64,000 nucleotides of DNA from Priestia taiwanensis (GTDB lineage Bacteria; Bacillota; Bacilli; Bacillales; Bacillaceae_G), in contig NZ_BMFK01000003.1 in NCBI RefSeq assembly GCF_014638355.1, positions 62,001 to 126,000 of the forward strand, given 5' to 3'. This document shows, piece after piece, positions 1-8,542 of the stretch (its first letter is position 1; the number at the start of each line of letters is the position of its first letter). The translations under genes were made by a program, and so were the position numbers. Below the pieces are notes generated by a model. The model worked only from the letters and a program-made list of their open reading frames with translations, searched no databases and was not told where the DNA came from.

Positions 1-1
1 T

Positions 2-733
2 TTATTTACGACACCGGAATACTACCATTAACGGAATACGCATTCTTCTGTTATACTCCTCGATATCTTCAAACCATTCTTTCTGTGGCATCGGTTCACG
101 AAGTTGTTCAATCGTGAAACCACATTCTTGTAGTAGACTGAAGTAATTTTCCATCGTCCGATGGTATTTAACCACTTCCTGCTCCATCCATACCTCTACT
201 CGTTTTCCACTCCAGAAGTAATCATCCACGATCCAATCTTGCCTTCTTCCTGATTGTTCATAGCTTTTGAACGAAGATGTAATAATCGGATGCATCACAC
301 TAAAAACGAATGAACCACCATCAACTAACGTATGATGTATCTTTTCAAACACTTTCCGTAAGTCTTCGATATAATGCAGTGCCATACGAGAAACAACGAT
401 ATCATACGATTCACTCGGAAACAGATAATCTTCGATACTCGATAAGTGAACTGTTCCTAGATAATCCTGTAGCACATGACAAGCTTTCTCGACCATCTTA
501 TGTGAACCTTCTACACCAACATATGACGTGCAACCATCAGCCAGCAACTGTTTGCCAAACATCGCATCACCGCAACCTAAGTCTACTATACGCTTTCCTG
601 TTATATCGCCAAGTAATTCTATGAATACAGGTTCTTCCATACAAGCATTTGGACTTTCCTTACGGTGCCTTCGTTTCATATACCGTTCAAAAAACACATC
701 GTTATTGTACACATCTGATCCTTCATATCCCAT
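2..733 (-). CDS. Class I SAM-dependent methyltransferase
   Basis: A 243-residue protein that should transfer a methyl group from S-adenosylmethionine to an unknown acceptor. The glycine-rich SAM loop VDLGCGDAMFG lies near residues 50-60, an acidic residue of motif II follows (GVEGSHKM), and the motif IV/post-I region reads YDIVVSRMALHYIEDL, typical of Methyltransf_11/25 proteins. It starts with ATG behind a GAAGG-type site and its stop codon lies at the window edge, so it is complete. The C-terminal third carries no substrate-specific motif I recognise. Downstream genes lie outside the window, so pathway context is missing. Methyltransferase fold is secure, substrate unknown. Confidence 0.85.
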   Translation of the reverse strand: MGYEGSDVYNNDVFFERYMKRRHRKESPNACMEEPVFIELLGDITGKRIVDLGCGDAMFGKQLLADGCTSYVGVEGSHKMVEKACHVLQDYLGTVHLSSIEDYLFPSESYDIVVSRMALHYIEDLRKVFEKIHHTLVDGGSFVFSVMHPIITSSFKSYEQSGRRQDWIVDDYFWSGKRVEVWMEQEVVKYHRTMENYFSLLQECGFTIEQLREPMPQKEWFEDIEEYNRRMRIPLMVVFRCRK

Positions 734-793
734 CTTCCTTCTCTCCCTTCTTTTTACATCTTTCCAAGGTTAGCACACTAGTCTTCTCTATAC

Positions 794-825
794 AAAAAAG
801 ACAACTCGTCACGAGTTGTCTTTTT
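794..825. terminator. Bidirectional hairpin terminator after the EamA gene
   Basis: GACAACTCGT pairs with ACGAGTTGTC around a one-base centre, with an A run on the left and a T run on the right, so it can act in both directions. It overlaps the last codons and stop of the EamA gene on the minus strand. Confidence 0.75.
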
Positions 826-1744
826 GCACAGATGGTCGTGCACGGTTTACAATAATAATTCCTGCCGTCACAAGTGCTAAACCAATTAACACAAACATAT
901 GAAGCGATTCATTTAAAATCATACTTGATAAAAACACGCCAAACACTGGAATTAAGAATAAATACATCGATACATTCCCTACTTTGTTATACTTCATTAC
1001 GTTATTCCATAGAACGAATCCAGCTGCTGATAGGAACGATAAGTATACAAGCATCGCAATCGTTGTGCTAGTAAATGTGAACGGGAACATGCCCGCTGAA
1101 AAGCTACCGATGATGAATAACCCGAGCGAACCGAACAACATTTGATACGCTGTTAAATAGCCAATCTCCATCTTCATGCTTGCGTTACGAGCTAATATAT
1201 TTCCATATGCAGATACGAACATCGCTGCAATTAACAACCATTCGCCAATTCCAAAGTCAATCTGCAAGACACCCTTTGTCATATTCACCACAATGACACC
1301 AGAAAAACCAATAATAATACCAATCCCTTTACGTAAAGAGAACGAATCGTCTTTGTACATGAAATGTGCAAGTAACAATTGGAAGAATGATGTTGTACCC
1401 GCGATAATCGAACCTTGAATACCTGTTGAATAACTCATACCAATATAGAATAAGACGTATTGAAGAAATGTTTGGAAGGTCGCCAACGATAGCAGTGTTG
1501 GAATCGTTTCTTTCCGGCATGTCATCTTTTGTCCTAAAAGGCGGAAGAAAATAAAAATCATACATGCAGATAAGAAGAAACGATATCCTGCGAATACAAG
1601 CTGTTCTCCAATCTCATGTGATTCAATCTGTAACTGCTCATAACTTAATTTAATGAAGGGAAATGCACTTCCCCATAAAAATGTCGCAACAATTGCAGCT
1701 GCTAAAATACCAAATGGATGTGTAAAAAATCGTCTTGCTGTCAT
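809..1744 (-). CDS. EamA/DMT-family membrane exporter
   Basis: A predicted drug/metabolite transporter with about ten hydrophobic segments in two EamA repeats. The first repeat begins LAAAIVATFLWGSAFPFIKL, a typical EamA opening, and the second begins near WLLIAAMFVSAYGNILAR. The chosen ATG gives MTARRFF and follows GAGAGGAG at good spacing; an upstream in-frame ATG would add 25 charged residues with no ribosome binding site. The final length of 311 residues fits the family. Substrate cannot be read from sequence; relatives export amino acids or metabolites. It stands alone, ending in a shared terminator. Confidence 0.85.
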   Translation of the reverse strand: MTARRFFTHPFGILAAAIVATFLWGSAFPFIKLSYEQLQIESHEIGEQLVFAGYRFFLSACMIFIFFRLLGQKMTCRKETIPTLLSLATFQTFLQYVLFYIGMSYSTGIQGSIIAGTTSFFQLLLAHFMYKDDSFSLRKGIGIIIGFSGVIVVNMTKGVLQIDFGIGEWLLIAAMFVSAYGNILARNASMKMEIGYLTAYQMLFGSLGLFIIGSFSAGMFPFTFTSTTIAMLVYLSFLSAAGFVLWNNVMKYNKVGNVSMYLFLIPVFGVFLSSMILNESLHMFVLIGLALVTAGIIIVNRARPSVQKDNS

Positions 1745-1885
1745 ACGAACTCCTCTCACTTTATGTCGATTCAAAATGCTTCTATCTTTTCCCCTTAGTG
1801 TGCTAAAATAGAAACACATAAATGAGTAGTGCGTTCATTCGCATCTACCCAACTATTAATTTCATATGAAACCGAACATGTTTTT

Positions 1886-1909
1886 GCTGCTATCCAATTG
1901 GATGGCAGC
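1886..1909. repeat. 24-bp near-perfect inverted repeat upstream of zosA
   Basis: GCTGCTATCC and GGATGGCAGC face each other around AATT, with one position that is a G-U pair in RNA. It lies 136-159 bp before the P-type ATPase start and downstream of the divergent EamA gene. It has a T run on both flanks but no gene ends nearby, so an operator or a 5' leader hairpin is as likely as a terminator. Confidence 0.5.
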
Positions 1910-2044
1910 TTTCGTCGTTTTATAGGGGTAGTGAATTTGATTATTCTTCTCAAATGGAAATACCCAACTCTCATCGTAGCACGTTCTTTTTCACGTGACA
2001 AACAAACATTTTTCTATACACCAAAATAAAAAGGAGGCATTATC

Positions 2045-3958
2045 ATGCAAACGGAAACAAACGTATTACATGCAACACAAAAGGAATCTTTCCTCAAACG
2101 AATCTCTCCACACACAGAACTTATTTGTGCGATTATATGCGGTATTCTTATTCTCATCGGCTGGATCATATCAAAAAGTGGGAACGAAACAGCTTCAATC
2201 GCATGCTATATTCTAGCATTTCTTATCGGCGGATACGCAAAAGCAAAAGAAGGAATTGAAGACACAATCGAAGAGAAATCGCTAAATGTGGAAATGCTCA
2301 TGATCTTCGCTGCAATCGGTTCAAGTATTATCGGGTTCTGGGCAGAAGGAGCCATTCTTATTTTCATCTTCGCGCTAAGTGGCGCTCTTGAAACATATAC
2401 AATGAACAAAAGTAACAAAGAAATTTCGTCGTTACTTGACCTGCAACCACAAGAAGCAACACGCATTACAGATGGAATAGAAACAAAGGTATCCATTAAT
2501 GAACTAGTTATTGGTGACCTTATCTTCATCAAGCCTGGTGAGCGTATTCCTGCTGACGGAAAAATCATACGCGGAGAAACCTCCATTGATGAGTCAGCTA
2601 TTACAGGTGAATCCATCCCAACGACAAAAAGCATCGATGACGAAATCTTTGCAGGAACAGTAAATATTCGAGGCTCTATTACAGTAGAAATCACGAAGCA
2701 TAGTAGCGAAACACTCTTCCAAAAGATTATTAAACTCGTCCAAACAGCACAAAGTGAGAAATCACCTTCTCAACTTTTCATCGAAAAGTTCGAAGGTACG
2801 TATGTAAAGGTCGTCTTGCTCGTTGTAGGATTAATGATGTTCTTACCTCACTTCCTCTTCGGATGGACGTGGACCGAAACATTTTACCGTGCGATGATTC
2901 TTCTTGTTGTCGCATCACCATGTGCTCTTGTCGCTGCAATTACACCAGCGACATTATCTGCTATCTCAAACGGAGCGAGAAAAGGAATTCTTGTAAAAGG
3001 TGGTGTTCACCTAGAAAACTTAGCATCACTAAAGGCAATTGCCTTCGATAAAACAGGAACGTTAACAAGAGGAAAGCCAGTCGTAACAGATGTACATATT
3101 CGTGAAGGTACTAATATCGAAGAAGTATTACAGCTAACCGCATCGATTGAAAAACACTCGACACATCCACTGGCGGATGCGCTTGTGAAATACGTAAGAC
3201 ACCAGCAAGACTTACCACTTCTATCACTAGAGAGCGTAGAAGATGTGTCTGGTTTCGGTGTCAAAAGCGTCGTAAACGGCCAACTATACAAACTAGGAAA
3301 AGCTGATTTCGTAGGAAAAGAAGAAGCTAGCTCATTCCGAGATGGTGTATCTTCAGCCTTACAGAACGAAGGAAAAACACTTGTGTATGTAAAAGATGAA
3401 AAAGGAATCCTCGCTCTTTTCGCCTTAAAAGACATCCTCCGTGATGAAACAGCTGCCGCAATGAAACGTTTAAATGATCTTGGTATCAAAACAATCATGA
3501 TTACAGGTGATAGCGAGGAAACAGCGAAAGTTATTGCCGCAGATAGTAACATCGACGAATACTACGCTTCTTGCTTACCAGAAGCAAAAGTAGAAATCGT
3601 GAAATCATTGAAAGAGAAATATGGCAATATTGCAATGGTCGGTGATGGCATCAATGATGCTCCAGCTCTCGCAACAGCACATGTAGGAATTGCAATGGGC
3701 GAAGGAACAGACGTCGCACTTGAAACAGCAGACGTTGTCTTAATGAAAAACGAATTGTCTCGCTTAGCAGAAGTTATTTCTCTATCTAAACGAATGAACA
3801 ACATCATTAAACAAAACATCATCTTCTCTCTAACAGTAATTGCACTATTGATTTGTTCAAACTTCTTACAGTTCCTTCACTTACCACTTGGTGTTATAGG
3901 CCATGAAGGAAGTACAATTCTCGTTATTCTAAATGGACTACGATTGTTGAAGTCATAG
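2045..3958 (+). CDS. zosA: Heavy-metal P1B-type ATPase, ZosA-like
   Basis: An ATP-driven membrane pump for a soft divalent metal, probably zinc or cadmium. In order: no N-terminal metal-binding domain, paired helices near 40-110, the actuator TGES near 198-201, the SPC metal-site motif in VASPCALVAAITP near 293-305, the phosphorylation site DKTGTLTRG, the HP motif KHSTHPLAD, and the hinge GDGINDAPALA. The 637-residue length and missing N-terminal domain match Bacillus subtilis ZosA. ATG follows AAAGGAGG. In B. subtilis zosA is controlled by PerR; I looked for a PerR box upstream and did not find a convincing one. Cadmium export remains an alternative role. Confidence 0.85.
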   Translation: MQTETNVLHATQKESFLKRISPHTELICAIICGILILIGWIISKSGNETASIACYILAFLIGGYAKAKEGIEDTIEEKSLNVEMLMIFAAIGSSIIGFWAEGAILIFIFALSGALETYTMNKSNKEISSLLDLQPQEATRITDGIETKVSINELVIGDLIFIKPGERIPADGKIIRGETSIDESAITGESIPTTKSIDDEIFAGTVNIRGSITVEITKHSSETLFQKIIKLVQTAQSEKSPSQLFIEKFEGTYVKVVLLVVGLMMFLPHFLFGWTWTETFYRAMILLVVASPCALVAAITPATLSAISNGARKGILVKGGVHLENLASLKAIAFDKTGTLTRGKPVVTDVHIREGTNIEEVLQLTASIEKHSTHPLADALVKYVRHQQDLPLLSLESVEDVSGFGVKSVVNGQLYKLGKADFVGKEEASSFRDGVSSALQNEGKTLVYVKDEKGILALFALKDILRDETAAAMKRLNDLGIKTIMITGDSEETAKVIAADSNIDEYYASCLPEAKVEIVKSLKEKYGNIAMVGDGINDAPALATAHVGIAMGEGTDVALETADVVLMKNELSRLAEVISLSKRMNNIIKQNIIFSLTVIALLICSNFLQFLHLPLGVIGHEGSTILVILNGLRLLKS

Positions 3959-3971
3959 ATAATTCCCAACA

Positions 3972-4009
3972 AAAAAAATCCAAAAGCATCAATGCTTTTG
4001 GATTTTTTT
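3972..4009. terminator. Terminator after zosA
   Basis: AATCCAAAAGCAT pairs with ATGCTTTTGGATT across a two-base centre, flanked by A and T runs of seven or more. It serves zosA on the plus strand and the small gene at 4012-4125 on the minus strand. Confidence 0.85.
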
Positions 4010-4011
4010 CA

Positions 4012-4125
4012 TTAATGGTAACCGTTCGATCCGTTTGCTGATCCGCTTGTCTTATGCTTTGGATGCGAACTGCTTTTCTTTTTATTATTTGACTTATTGT
4101 TATGGTTTGCTTTGTTATTACTCAT
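4012..4125 (-). CDS. 37-residue basic Asn/Lys/Ser-rich peptide
   Basis: A short gene supported by a strong GGAGGG ribosome binding site seven bases before its ATG and by a terminator directly after its stop. The product begins MSNNKANHNNKSNNKKK and ends SANGSNGYH. It has no hydrophobic segment, is highly positive, and is mostly Asn, Lys, Ser and His. This composition is reminiscent of the many tiny spore- or nucleic-acid-associated proteins of Bacillus (small acid-soluble proteins such as SspP/SspN, or DUF3941-type peptides), but I do not recognise a specific family and assign no function. Confidence 0.6.
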   Translation of the reverse strand: MSNNKANHNNKSNNKKKSSSHPKHKTSGSANGSNGYH

Positions 4126-4174
4126 GCTTGTTCCCTCCATTTCTTGAAGTAACAATACTAGTATGAGCCACCAT

Positions 4175-5014
4175 CTATATTTTATTCTCTTCGCGCCTTA
4201 CCTTTAACTGGGCGTTAATGATACCGCCTAATACTAAAATAATGCCAGATATGTAGAACCACGTCATTAAGACGATAATACCACCGATACTGCCATACGT
4301 AGCAGTATATTTGCCGAAATGATCGACGTAAAAAGCAAATCCGTATGATGCAACAATCCATCCTATTGTTGCAAATAAAGAGCCTATAAGGACATCTTTT
4401 ACTTTCAACGGAGTATTTGGCATTTCAAAATAAAGAAATGTGAAAATAATAAAGATTACACCGAAACTAAGCGCTATTCGTATAATGCTCCAAACTCCCA
4501 TAAAATCATATGGGATATGTAAAAAAGTAAAAACAAACTCTGCGATCCGCTTACCAAACACCGGGATTAATAAGGAGAATACGATGACAAATACGAAGGA
4601 AATCGTTAATAGAAGAGAAATCGCAACTACTTTCCAATATGGGCGAGTTTCTTTTACCCCATATGCTTTGTTCAACGAGCGCATAAGCGCATCGCTTGCA
4701 CGTGATGCCACCCAAATCGTTGCAATTAAACCTACAGATAATAGTCCGCCATTTTTTCCAGCTATTAATTGTTCTACATTTGTTTCAATGAGATACATTG
4801 CATCAGCTGGCACGTAGTTACGCACAAAATTAAAAATATCATGCCTATCAATTGGTAGAAATGCAATAATTTGCAGCAAGAATACTAAAAACGGAAATAA
4901 CGACAAAAGGAAAAAATATGCAAGTTCCGCACCTATACTCGATACTCCTTCTTCTTTATAGCGCACATATACAGATTTGCCAAACTGTATAAATGGACTA
5001 TCCAACCTTATCAT
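4175..5014 (-). CDS. YihY/BrkB-family inner membrane protein (YfkH-like)
   Basis: A 279-residue polytopic membrane protein. The family signature is clear: GAELAYFFLLSLFPFLVFLL near residues 28-47, LLSVGLIATIWVASRASDALMRSLNKAYGV near 90-120, and a C-terminal YGSIGGIIVLMTWFYISGIILVLGGIINAQL. About six membrane segments are visible. ATG follows GGAG. YihY proteins were once called ribonuclease BN, an assignment now considered wrong; their real role is not settled. The next genes upstream (YtxH-like, then tyrosine phosphatase) match the order I recall for yfkH-yfkI-yfkJ of B. subtilis. Confidence 0.85.
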   Translation of the reverse strand: MIRLDSPFIQFGKSVYVRYKEEGVSSIGAELAYFFLLSLFPFLVFLLQIIAFLPIDRHDIFNFVRNYVPADAMYLIETNVEQLIAGKNGGLLSVGLIATIWVASRASDALMRSLNKAYGVKETRPYWKVVAISLLLTISFVFVIVFSLLIPVFGKRIAEFVFTFLHIPYDFMGVWSIIRIALSFGVIFIIFTFLYFEMPNTPLKVKDVLIGSLFATIGWIVASYGFAFYVDHFGKYTATYGSIGGIIVLMTWFYISGIILVLGGIINAQLKVRREENKI

Positions 5015-5063
5015 GACTAATCACTCCTCGTTGTCGTTCATTCATTTGTACTTAGAAATAGAA

Positions 5064-5103
5064 ATATCTCCACCTTATCATGCAACAAATAAAGTGGAGA
5101 TAT
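5064..5103. repeat. Inverted repeat with 20-base loop between the YtxH-like and YihY genes
   Basis: ATATCTCCAC and GTGGAGATAT are perfectly complementary across 20 bases. It lies between two minus-strand genes and has no clear T run, so it may be a weak terminator or a processing hairpin. Confidence 0.4.
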
Positions 5104-5129
5104 ACGATATGATTTATACAGCTTCCAGC

Positions 5130-5621
5130 TTACTTCGCAACTTTTTCATTTGGTTGCGTAGCTTCTTCCTTTTCGAGTTCGCTGATTGCTTCCTCGTTTC
5201 CCGGCTGTACTTCTTCAGATGAGATAGCTTGTACCTCCTCTACTAGTGGTACTTCTACTACTTCTTCTATCTGTTCTACTGTACTTTCACCTACTGGAAG
5301 CGAGATCATCTCTTCTTTTCGTTGTCTCGCTTTACGAGGGCTTAGCGAACGAATAACATGTGGTTTGATATCATCTAACTTGCGCTTTACAACCGAGATG
5401 TCTTTTGACATTTCACCAATTGATTTTTGCACATGCGATACTTGCTCTTTCACTTTTAGCGTTAGCTCTGCTGTATTACCTTTTAATTCTAATACTTTAT
5501 GCTTTGCTTTTCGTGATTGTTTCTTTACCGCAACACGGTTATTTTTGTTCAACATTGAAGCAGCTAGTCCAACTCCAATTCCAAGTAAGAATGCTTTCAT
5601 CCCATTATTGTTCTTCGTCAT
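5130..5621 (-). CDS. YtxH-like membrane-anchored protein (YfkI position)
   Basis: A 163-residue protein beginning MTKNNNGMKAFLLGIGVGLAAS, a short glycine-rich membrane anchor as in YtxH-type stress proteins, followed by a long Lys/Glu-rich helical stretch (residues 30-90) that could form a coiled coil, and a very acidic Glu/Val-rich tail from about 105. No catalytic motif is present. It has a good GAGAGG site before ATG and sits 33 bp downstream of the phosphatase gene, so the two are probably cotranscribed. Function unknown. Confidence 0.7.
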   Translation of the reverse strand: MTKNNNGMKAFLLGIGVGLAASMLNKNNRVAVKKQSRKAKHKVLELKGNTAELTLKVKEQVSHVQKSIGEMSKDISVVKRKLDDIKPHVIRSLSPRKARQRKEEMISLPVGESTVEQIEEVVEVPLVEEVQAISSEEVQPGNEEAISELEKEEATQPNEKVAK

Positions 5622-5654
5622 ACTACCCTCTCCTTTAATACGTATTTTACAATA

Positions 5655-6125
5655 TTATACCAGCTTGTCCTTTTTAATAGAAGATAGTAGGTACTTACAA
5701 CCGTTCGTGATTAACTCGTATGTTTCGTCAAAATCCCCTGTAAAATACGGATCAGGAACGTTTTCCCACTCACTATTTGGCACAAAATCAGATAATCTGC
5801 CGACATATGTCCCTTCGCCAGCTGCACCAAATCCAGCTAAGTCTGATACATTCTTCGCGTCCATTGCAATGATGTAATCAAATGAAGAAAAATCACCGTT
5901 ATGTACTTGGCGAGCTTGCAACCCCTCGAATGAAATGTTCTTTTCTGTTAATAGATTACGTGTACCCTCATGCGGTGGATGACCGATATGCCAGTCACCT
6001 GTACCAGCCGAATCAACCATCACTTTTCCTTCTAATCCTTCTTTTTGTAGCATATCGCGAAATACCACTTCTGCCATTGGAGAGCGACAAATGTTTCCTA
6101 AACAAACAAATAATACTCGAATCAT
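5655..6125 (-). CDS. yfkJ: Low-molecular-weight protein tyrosine phosphatase
   Basis: A cytoplasmic cysteine-dependent phosphatase. The catalytic P-loop is at the N terminus: Cys8-Leu-Gly-Asn-Ile-Cys-Arg14-Ser15, a perfect CX5R(S) signature, and the general acid is the Asp of DPYFTGDFDE near residue 117. The 156-residue length equals that of B. subtilis YfkJ. It leads the yfkJ-yfkI-yfkH-like run on the minus strand. Bacterial enzymes of this class act on phosphotyrosine proteins; arginine phosphatases (YwlE type) have a very similar P-loop, but the residue after Cys-Leu-Gly-Asn is Ile here, as in tyrosine phosphatases, rather than the Thr of YwlE. Confidence 0.88.
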   Translation of the reverse strand: MIRVLFVCLGNICRSPMAEVVFRDMLQKEGLEGKVMVDSAGTGDWHIGHPPHEGTRNLLTEKNISFEGLQARQVHNGDFSSFDYIIAMDAKNVSDLAGFGAAGEGTYVGRLSDFVPNSEWENVPDPYFTGDFDETYELITNGCKYLLSSIKKDKLV

Positions 6126-6192
6126 TCGTTTCCTTCCCTTCTTTTATGTATTCCCATTTAGTATATACGGTTTCTGGCTTGTCGCCTATTGC

Positions 6193-7863
6193 TTACCTAT
6201 TATCTTTCTTTGTTCTATTTCGGTAGTACGTCATACCAAAGCCTATCGCCACTCCTCCTACTAGCACAAATGGGAAATACATACGATGAAGATACACCCA
6301 CCTACGAATAGTTGTTGCTTTCTCATCAACATGGATATCGGAAGTCTTACCATCCGTTGAAATATGAATGTTCGGTACCTCTACACTATTCTCAACTGTT
6401 CGCAAATCGAACCACTCTGTATTCGGAATTGTTTCTAATTTCTCTACTAACTTCTGTAACGTATCTACACCTAAATATGGATGATAGAAGCCACCAATCA
6501 TCCCATTACTTAATTTCGTCACTACTTTCGCTTGTTCGTACATTTTATCAATATCTTCTACATTCCCACCCTCTACAAATCCAACTGTTTCCGGTATAAA
6601 TTTCATACCATGTAGGAATGTAGGAGAAGTCTTATATGCAGTCTTATACATCGTCCCCCATGTCTTATCACTCATTTGAAGTTGGCCAACATATGTAGAA
6701 AAATAACGAGATACAATCTCATAACCAGCCTGAGACATCGTATAATGTGGTGCCTCGAACGCTAATGGGTACAAGTCATGCGACACGAGTTCCGTCACAC
6801 CATTAACAACCTTCTCTTTTGTATACTTCTCTTCAAACTTCTTCGCTTCTACTAAATAGGCCTTATACTCTTCTTCTGTCGCAAAATCATCTCGCTTTCG
6901 GTGAACATCATCTTTATCTTGGTAAATAGGACTATCATTATCAACATCCCAGAATTCAAAACCTTCTCCCGTTTCTTGTTGGCGATATTGATGATTGTAG
7001 CCATGGAGGACGATACTCCCCCCGTTTTTTTGCATATATTGCAGAACATCTCGAACTTCTTTCGCATCAGAAAAATGAAGTGTCTTTTGTGTTTCTGGAT
7101 TCGTATATACAGGTATCACAACGACCATATACGGAATATTATGCTCTTTCAAAAAGACAGCAATCTCTTTTAATAACTCTGGATCAGAAGCAGGATGTAT
7201 ATCTTCTAAGCGCAAATACATTTTTGTTTTTTCTTTTAAAGGTTCCTGTCCAAAAAAGGAGAACATCGCTTCACCAAGAAGTTTACCAACCGGATCAAAA
7301 AGGGATGGTGTTGCTGCATACATACGATTCTCTTGTTGAATAAGTAACGGATACTCCTCTTGCTTCCCTTTTCCGTTTATCAACGTTTTCGTCTCTTGAG
7401 AAGGCTTAGCATCCAAAATCAACATACCATCTCCCTCTACTTCATACACTCCTGCCTCAGACATGGACAAGGTATTCACAACACCCTCTCCCTCTATCTG
7501 TACAAATGGGAAACTATGTGTCACTTGTTCAACATTATGCCCAATCCATAAAACTGGCCCAGAAAATGTATCAATAAAGTCTCGAGCGACAGACGCTACT
7601 TGCTTCTGTTTCTCTCCGAAATAAATAACGTGCGTATACTGTTCCTTCATTACTTCTTCTGTTACTTCTATATCACCTTTAATCGTTACGTTTGTCGTAA
7701 AATGTCCAACAAGCATATCTAAAATACGGACTTGTGCATCTATTTCATTTGTCTCGTTGGAATAAATAAGTAACACCTTCCGAGGTGCTTCTTGTGCATG
7801 TGTACTTGCTACTGATGGAATACATAATAAACAAATGATGAAACTAATTAGTCCTTTTCTCAT
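6193..7863 (-). CDS. Membrane-anchored DUF2334 polysaccharide-deacetylase-like protein
   Basis: A 556-residue surface protein. Residues 1-23 form a signal peptide ending near STHAQ. After a 200-residue domain, the DUF2334 segment starts at MYLRLEDIHPASDPELLKEIAVFLKEHNIPYMVVVIPVY and continues GGSIVLHGYNHQYR, matching the Asp and His pattern of the NodB/deacetylase fold. A single membrane helix, FPFVLVGGVAIGFGMTYY, followed by basic residues anchors the C terminus. DUF2334 proteins are presumed carbohydrate-active, with exopolysaccharide or wall polymers as likely targets, but no activity can be claimed. It interrupts what is a contiguous yfk group in B. subtilis. Confidence 0.8.
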   Translation of the reverse strand: MRKGLISFIICLLCIPSVASTHAQEAPRKVLLIYSNETNEIDAQVRILDMLVGHFTTNVTIKGDIEVTEEVMKEQYTHVIYFGEKQKQVASVARDFIDTFSGPVLWIGHNVEQVTHSFPFVQIEGEGVVNTLSMSEAGVYEVEGDGMLILDAKPSQETKTLINGKGKQEEYPLLIQQENRMYAATPSLFDPVGKLLGEAMFSFFGQEPLKEKTKMYLRLEDIHPASDPELLKEIAVFLKEHNIPYMVVVIPVYTNPETQKTLHFSDAKEVRDVLQYMQKNGGSIVLHGYNHQYRQQETGEGFEFWDVDNDSPIYQDKDDVHRKRDDFATEEEYKAYLVEAKKFEEKYTKEKVVNGVTELVSHDLYPLAFEAPHYTMSQAGYEIVSRYFSTYVGQLQMSDKTWGTMYKTAYKTSPTFLHGMKFIPETVGFVEGGNVEDIDKMYEQAKVVTKLSNGMIGGFYHPYLGVDTLQKLVEKLETIPNTEWFDLRTVENSVEVPNIHISTDGKTSDIHVDEKATTIRRWVYLHRMYFPFVLVGGVAIGFGMTYYRNRTKKDNR

Positions 7864-7978
7864 TTTCTCTTCCTCTCTTTGCGCTAATACCTATCCATTA
7901 TACTCCTATTTTTGTTAAAAAATAATAAATTTTACTAATAGGAAGAAAGAGATTCTTCCTACATTCGTAGTGAAATCG

Positions 7979-7987
7979 TGCTACAAT
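7979..7987 (+). promoter_or_regulatory. Extended -10 promoter of the DUF1128 gene
   Basis: TGCTACAAT gives a TG-extended -10 about 35 bp before the start codon. I see no convincing -35 at 16-18 bp, which is usual for extended promoters. Confidence 0.5.
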
Positions 7988-8021
7988 AAGGAAAAATAAC
8001 GTAACTTACGGAGGTTCTACA

Positions 8022-8246
8022 ATGAATTTAACAGAGAGAACAACAGATAATATTGAATATATGATTACAGCAATTAAAGATAAATTACGCATGGTTAACG
8101 TTGGCGCAATGCGTTCAGAAAACTTCAACGTAGCAGCGTACGAAGACTTAAAAGATATTTATGACTTAGTAATGAAGAAAGAAACATTCAGCATTAGTGA
8201 AATGGAAGCAATCGTTTCTGAATTAGGAACACTTGTAAAAAAATAA
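8022..8246 (+). CDS. yfkK: DUF1128 protein YfkK
   Basis: A 74-residue soluble helical protein. It reads [21 protein letters not shown] through [41 protein letters not shown], the DUF1128 pattern, and matches B. subtilis YfkK in size. ATG follows ACGGAGG. In B. subtilis yfkK lies next to yfkJ; here a DUF2334 gene separates them and yfkK is on the other strand. Function of the family is not known. Confidence 0.85.
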   Translation: MNLTERTTDNIEYMITAIKDKLRMVNVGAMRSENFNVAAYEDLKDIYDLVMKKETFSISEMEAIVSELGTLVKK

Positions 8247-8261
8247 GACAAGACAAAAAGA

Positions 8262-8290
8262 TTGAAATTTCACTTCAAACGAATTACAAT
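8262..8290 (+). promoter_or_regulatory. Sigma-A promoter for the TPP riboswitch-thiT unit
   Basis: TTGAAA (8262-8267) and TACAAT (8285-8290) are separated by exactly 17 bp. The riboswitch aptamer begins about 28 bp downstream, so this is very likely the thiT promoter. Confidence 0.75.
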
Positions 8291-8317
8291 AAGACACGTA
8301 AAAACGAACTATATAAC

Positions 8318-8403
8318 TTCCACAAGGGGAGCCAATTGGCTGAGAGTGAACATTGTTCTGACCCTTCGAACCTGTTAGTTAATGCTAGCGTAGGAATGTG
8401 GCT
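8318..8403 (+). promoter_or_regulatory. TPP (THI element) riboswitch aptamer
   Basis: All conserved blocks of the thiamine pyrophosphate aptamer are present in order: the outer stem CCACA/TGTGG (8320-8324 with 8397-8401), GGGGAGCC, GGCTGAGAG, ACCCTTCGAACCTG and GTTAATGCTAGCGTAGGAA. It senses TPP in the nascent transcript and sits immediately before a terminator and the thiamine transporter gene. Confidence 0.97.
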
Positions 8404-8418
8404 TTTTGATGATAACGA

Positions 8419-8463
8419 AGACAATAATGGATTCATCTAGCCAATCCACTATTGTCTTTTTTT
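8419..8463 (+). terminator. Riboswitch expression-platform terminator
   Basis: AGACAATAATGGATT pairs with AATCCACTATTGTCT (one mismatch) and is followed by a run of Ts. It should form when TPP is bound and stop transcription before thiT. Confidence 0.88.
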
Positions 8464-8542
8464 GTGTCCATTTTTCTCCATTGATGGTTGCATGTATAGC
8501 ATCGGTATTTACACACAATCTAACTTCTAGGAGATGAAACAA

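Noticed and set aside
1830..2040. PerR box for zosA
   Set aside because: Searched for TTATAATNATTATAA-like sequence and found no match good enough to report.
5365..5877. Long plus-strand frame over the YtxH-like and phosphatase genes
   Set aside because: Mirror of two well-supported minus-strand genes; no start site or family pattern.
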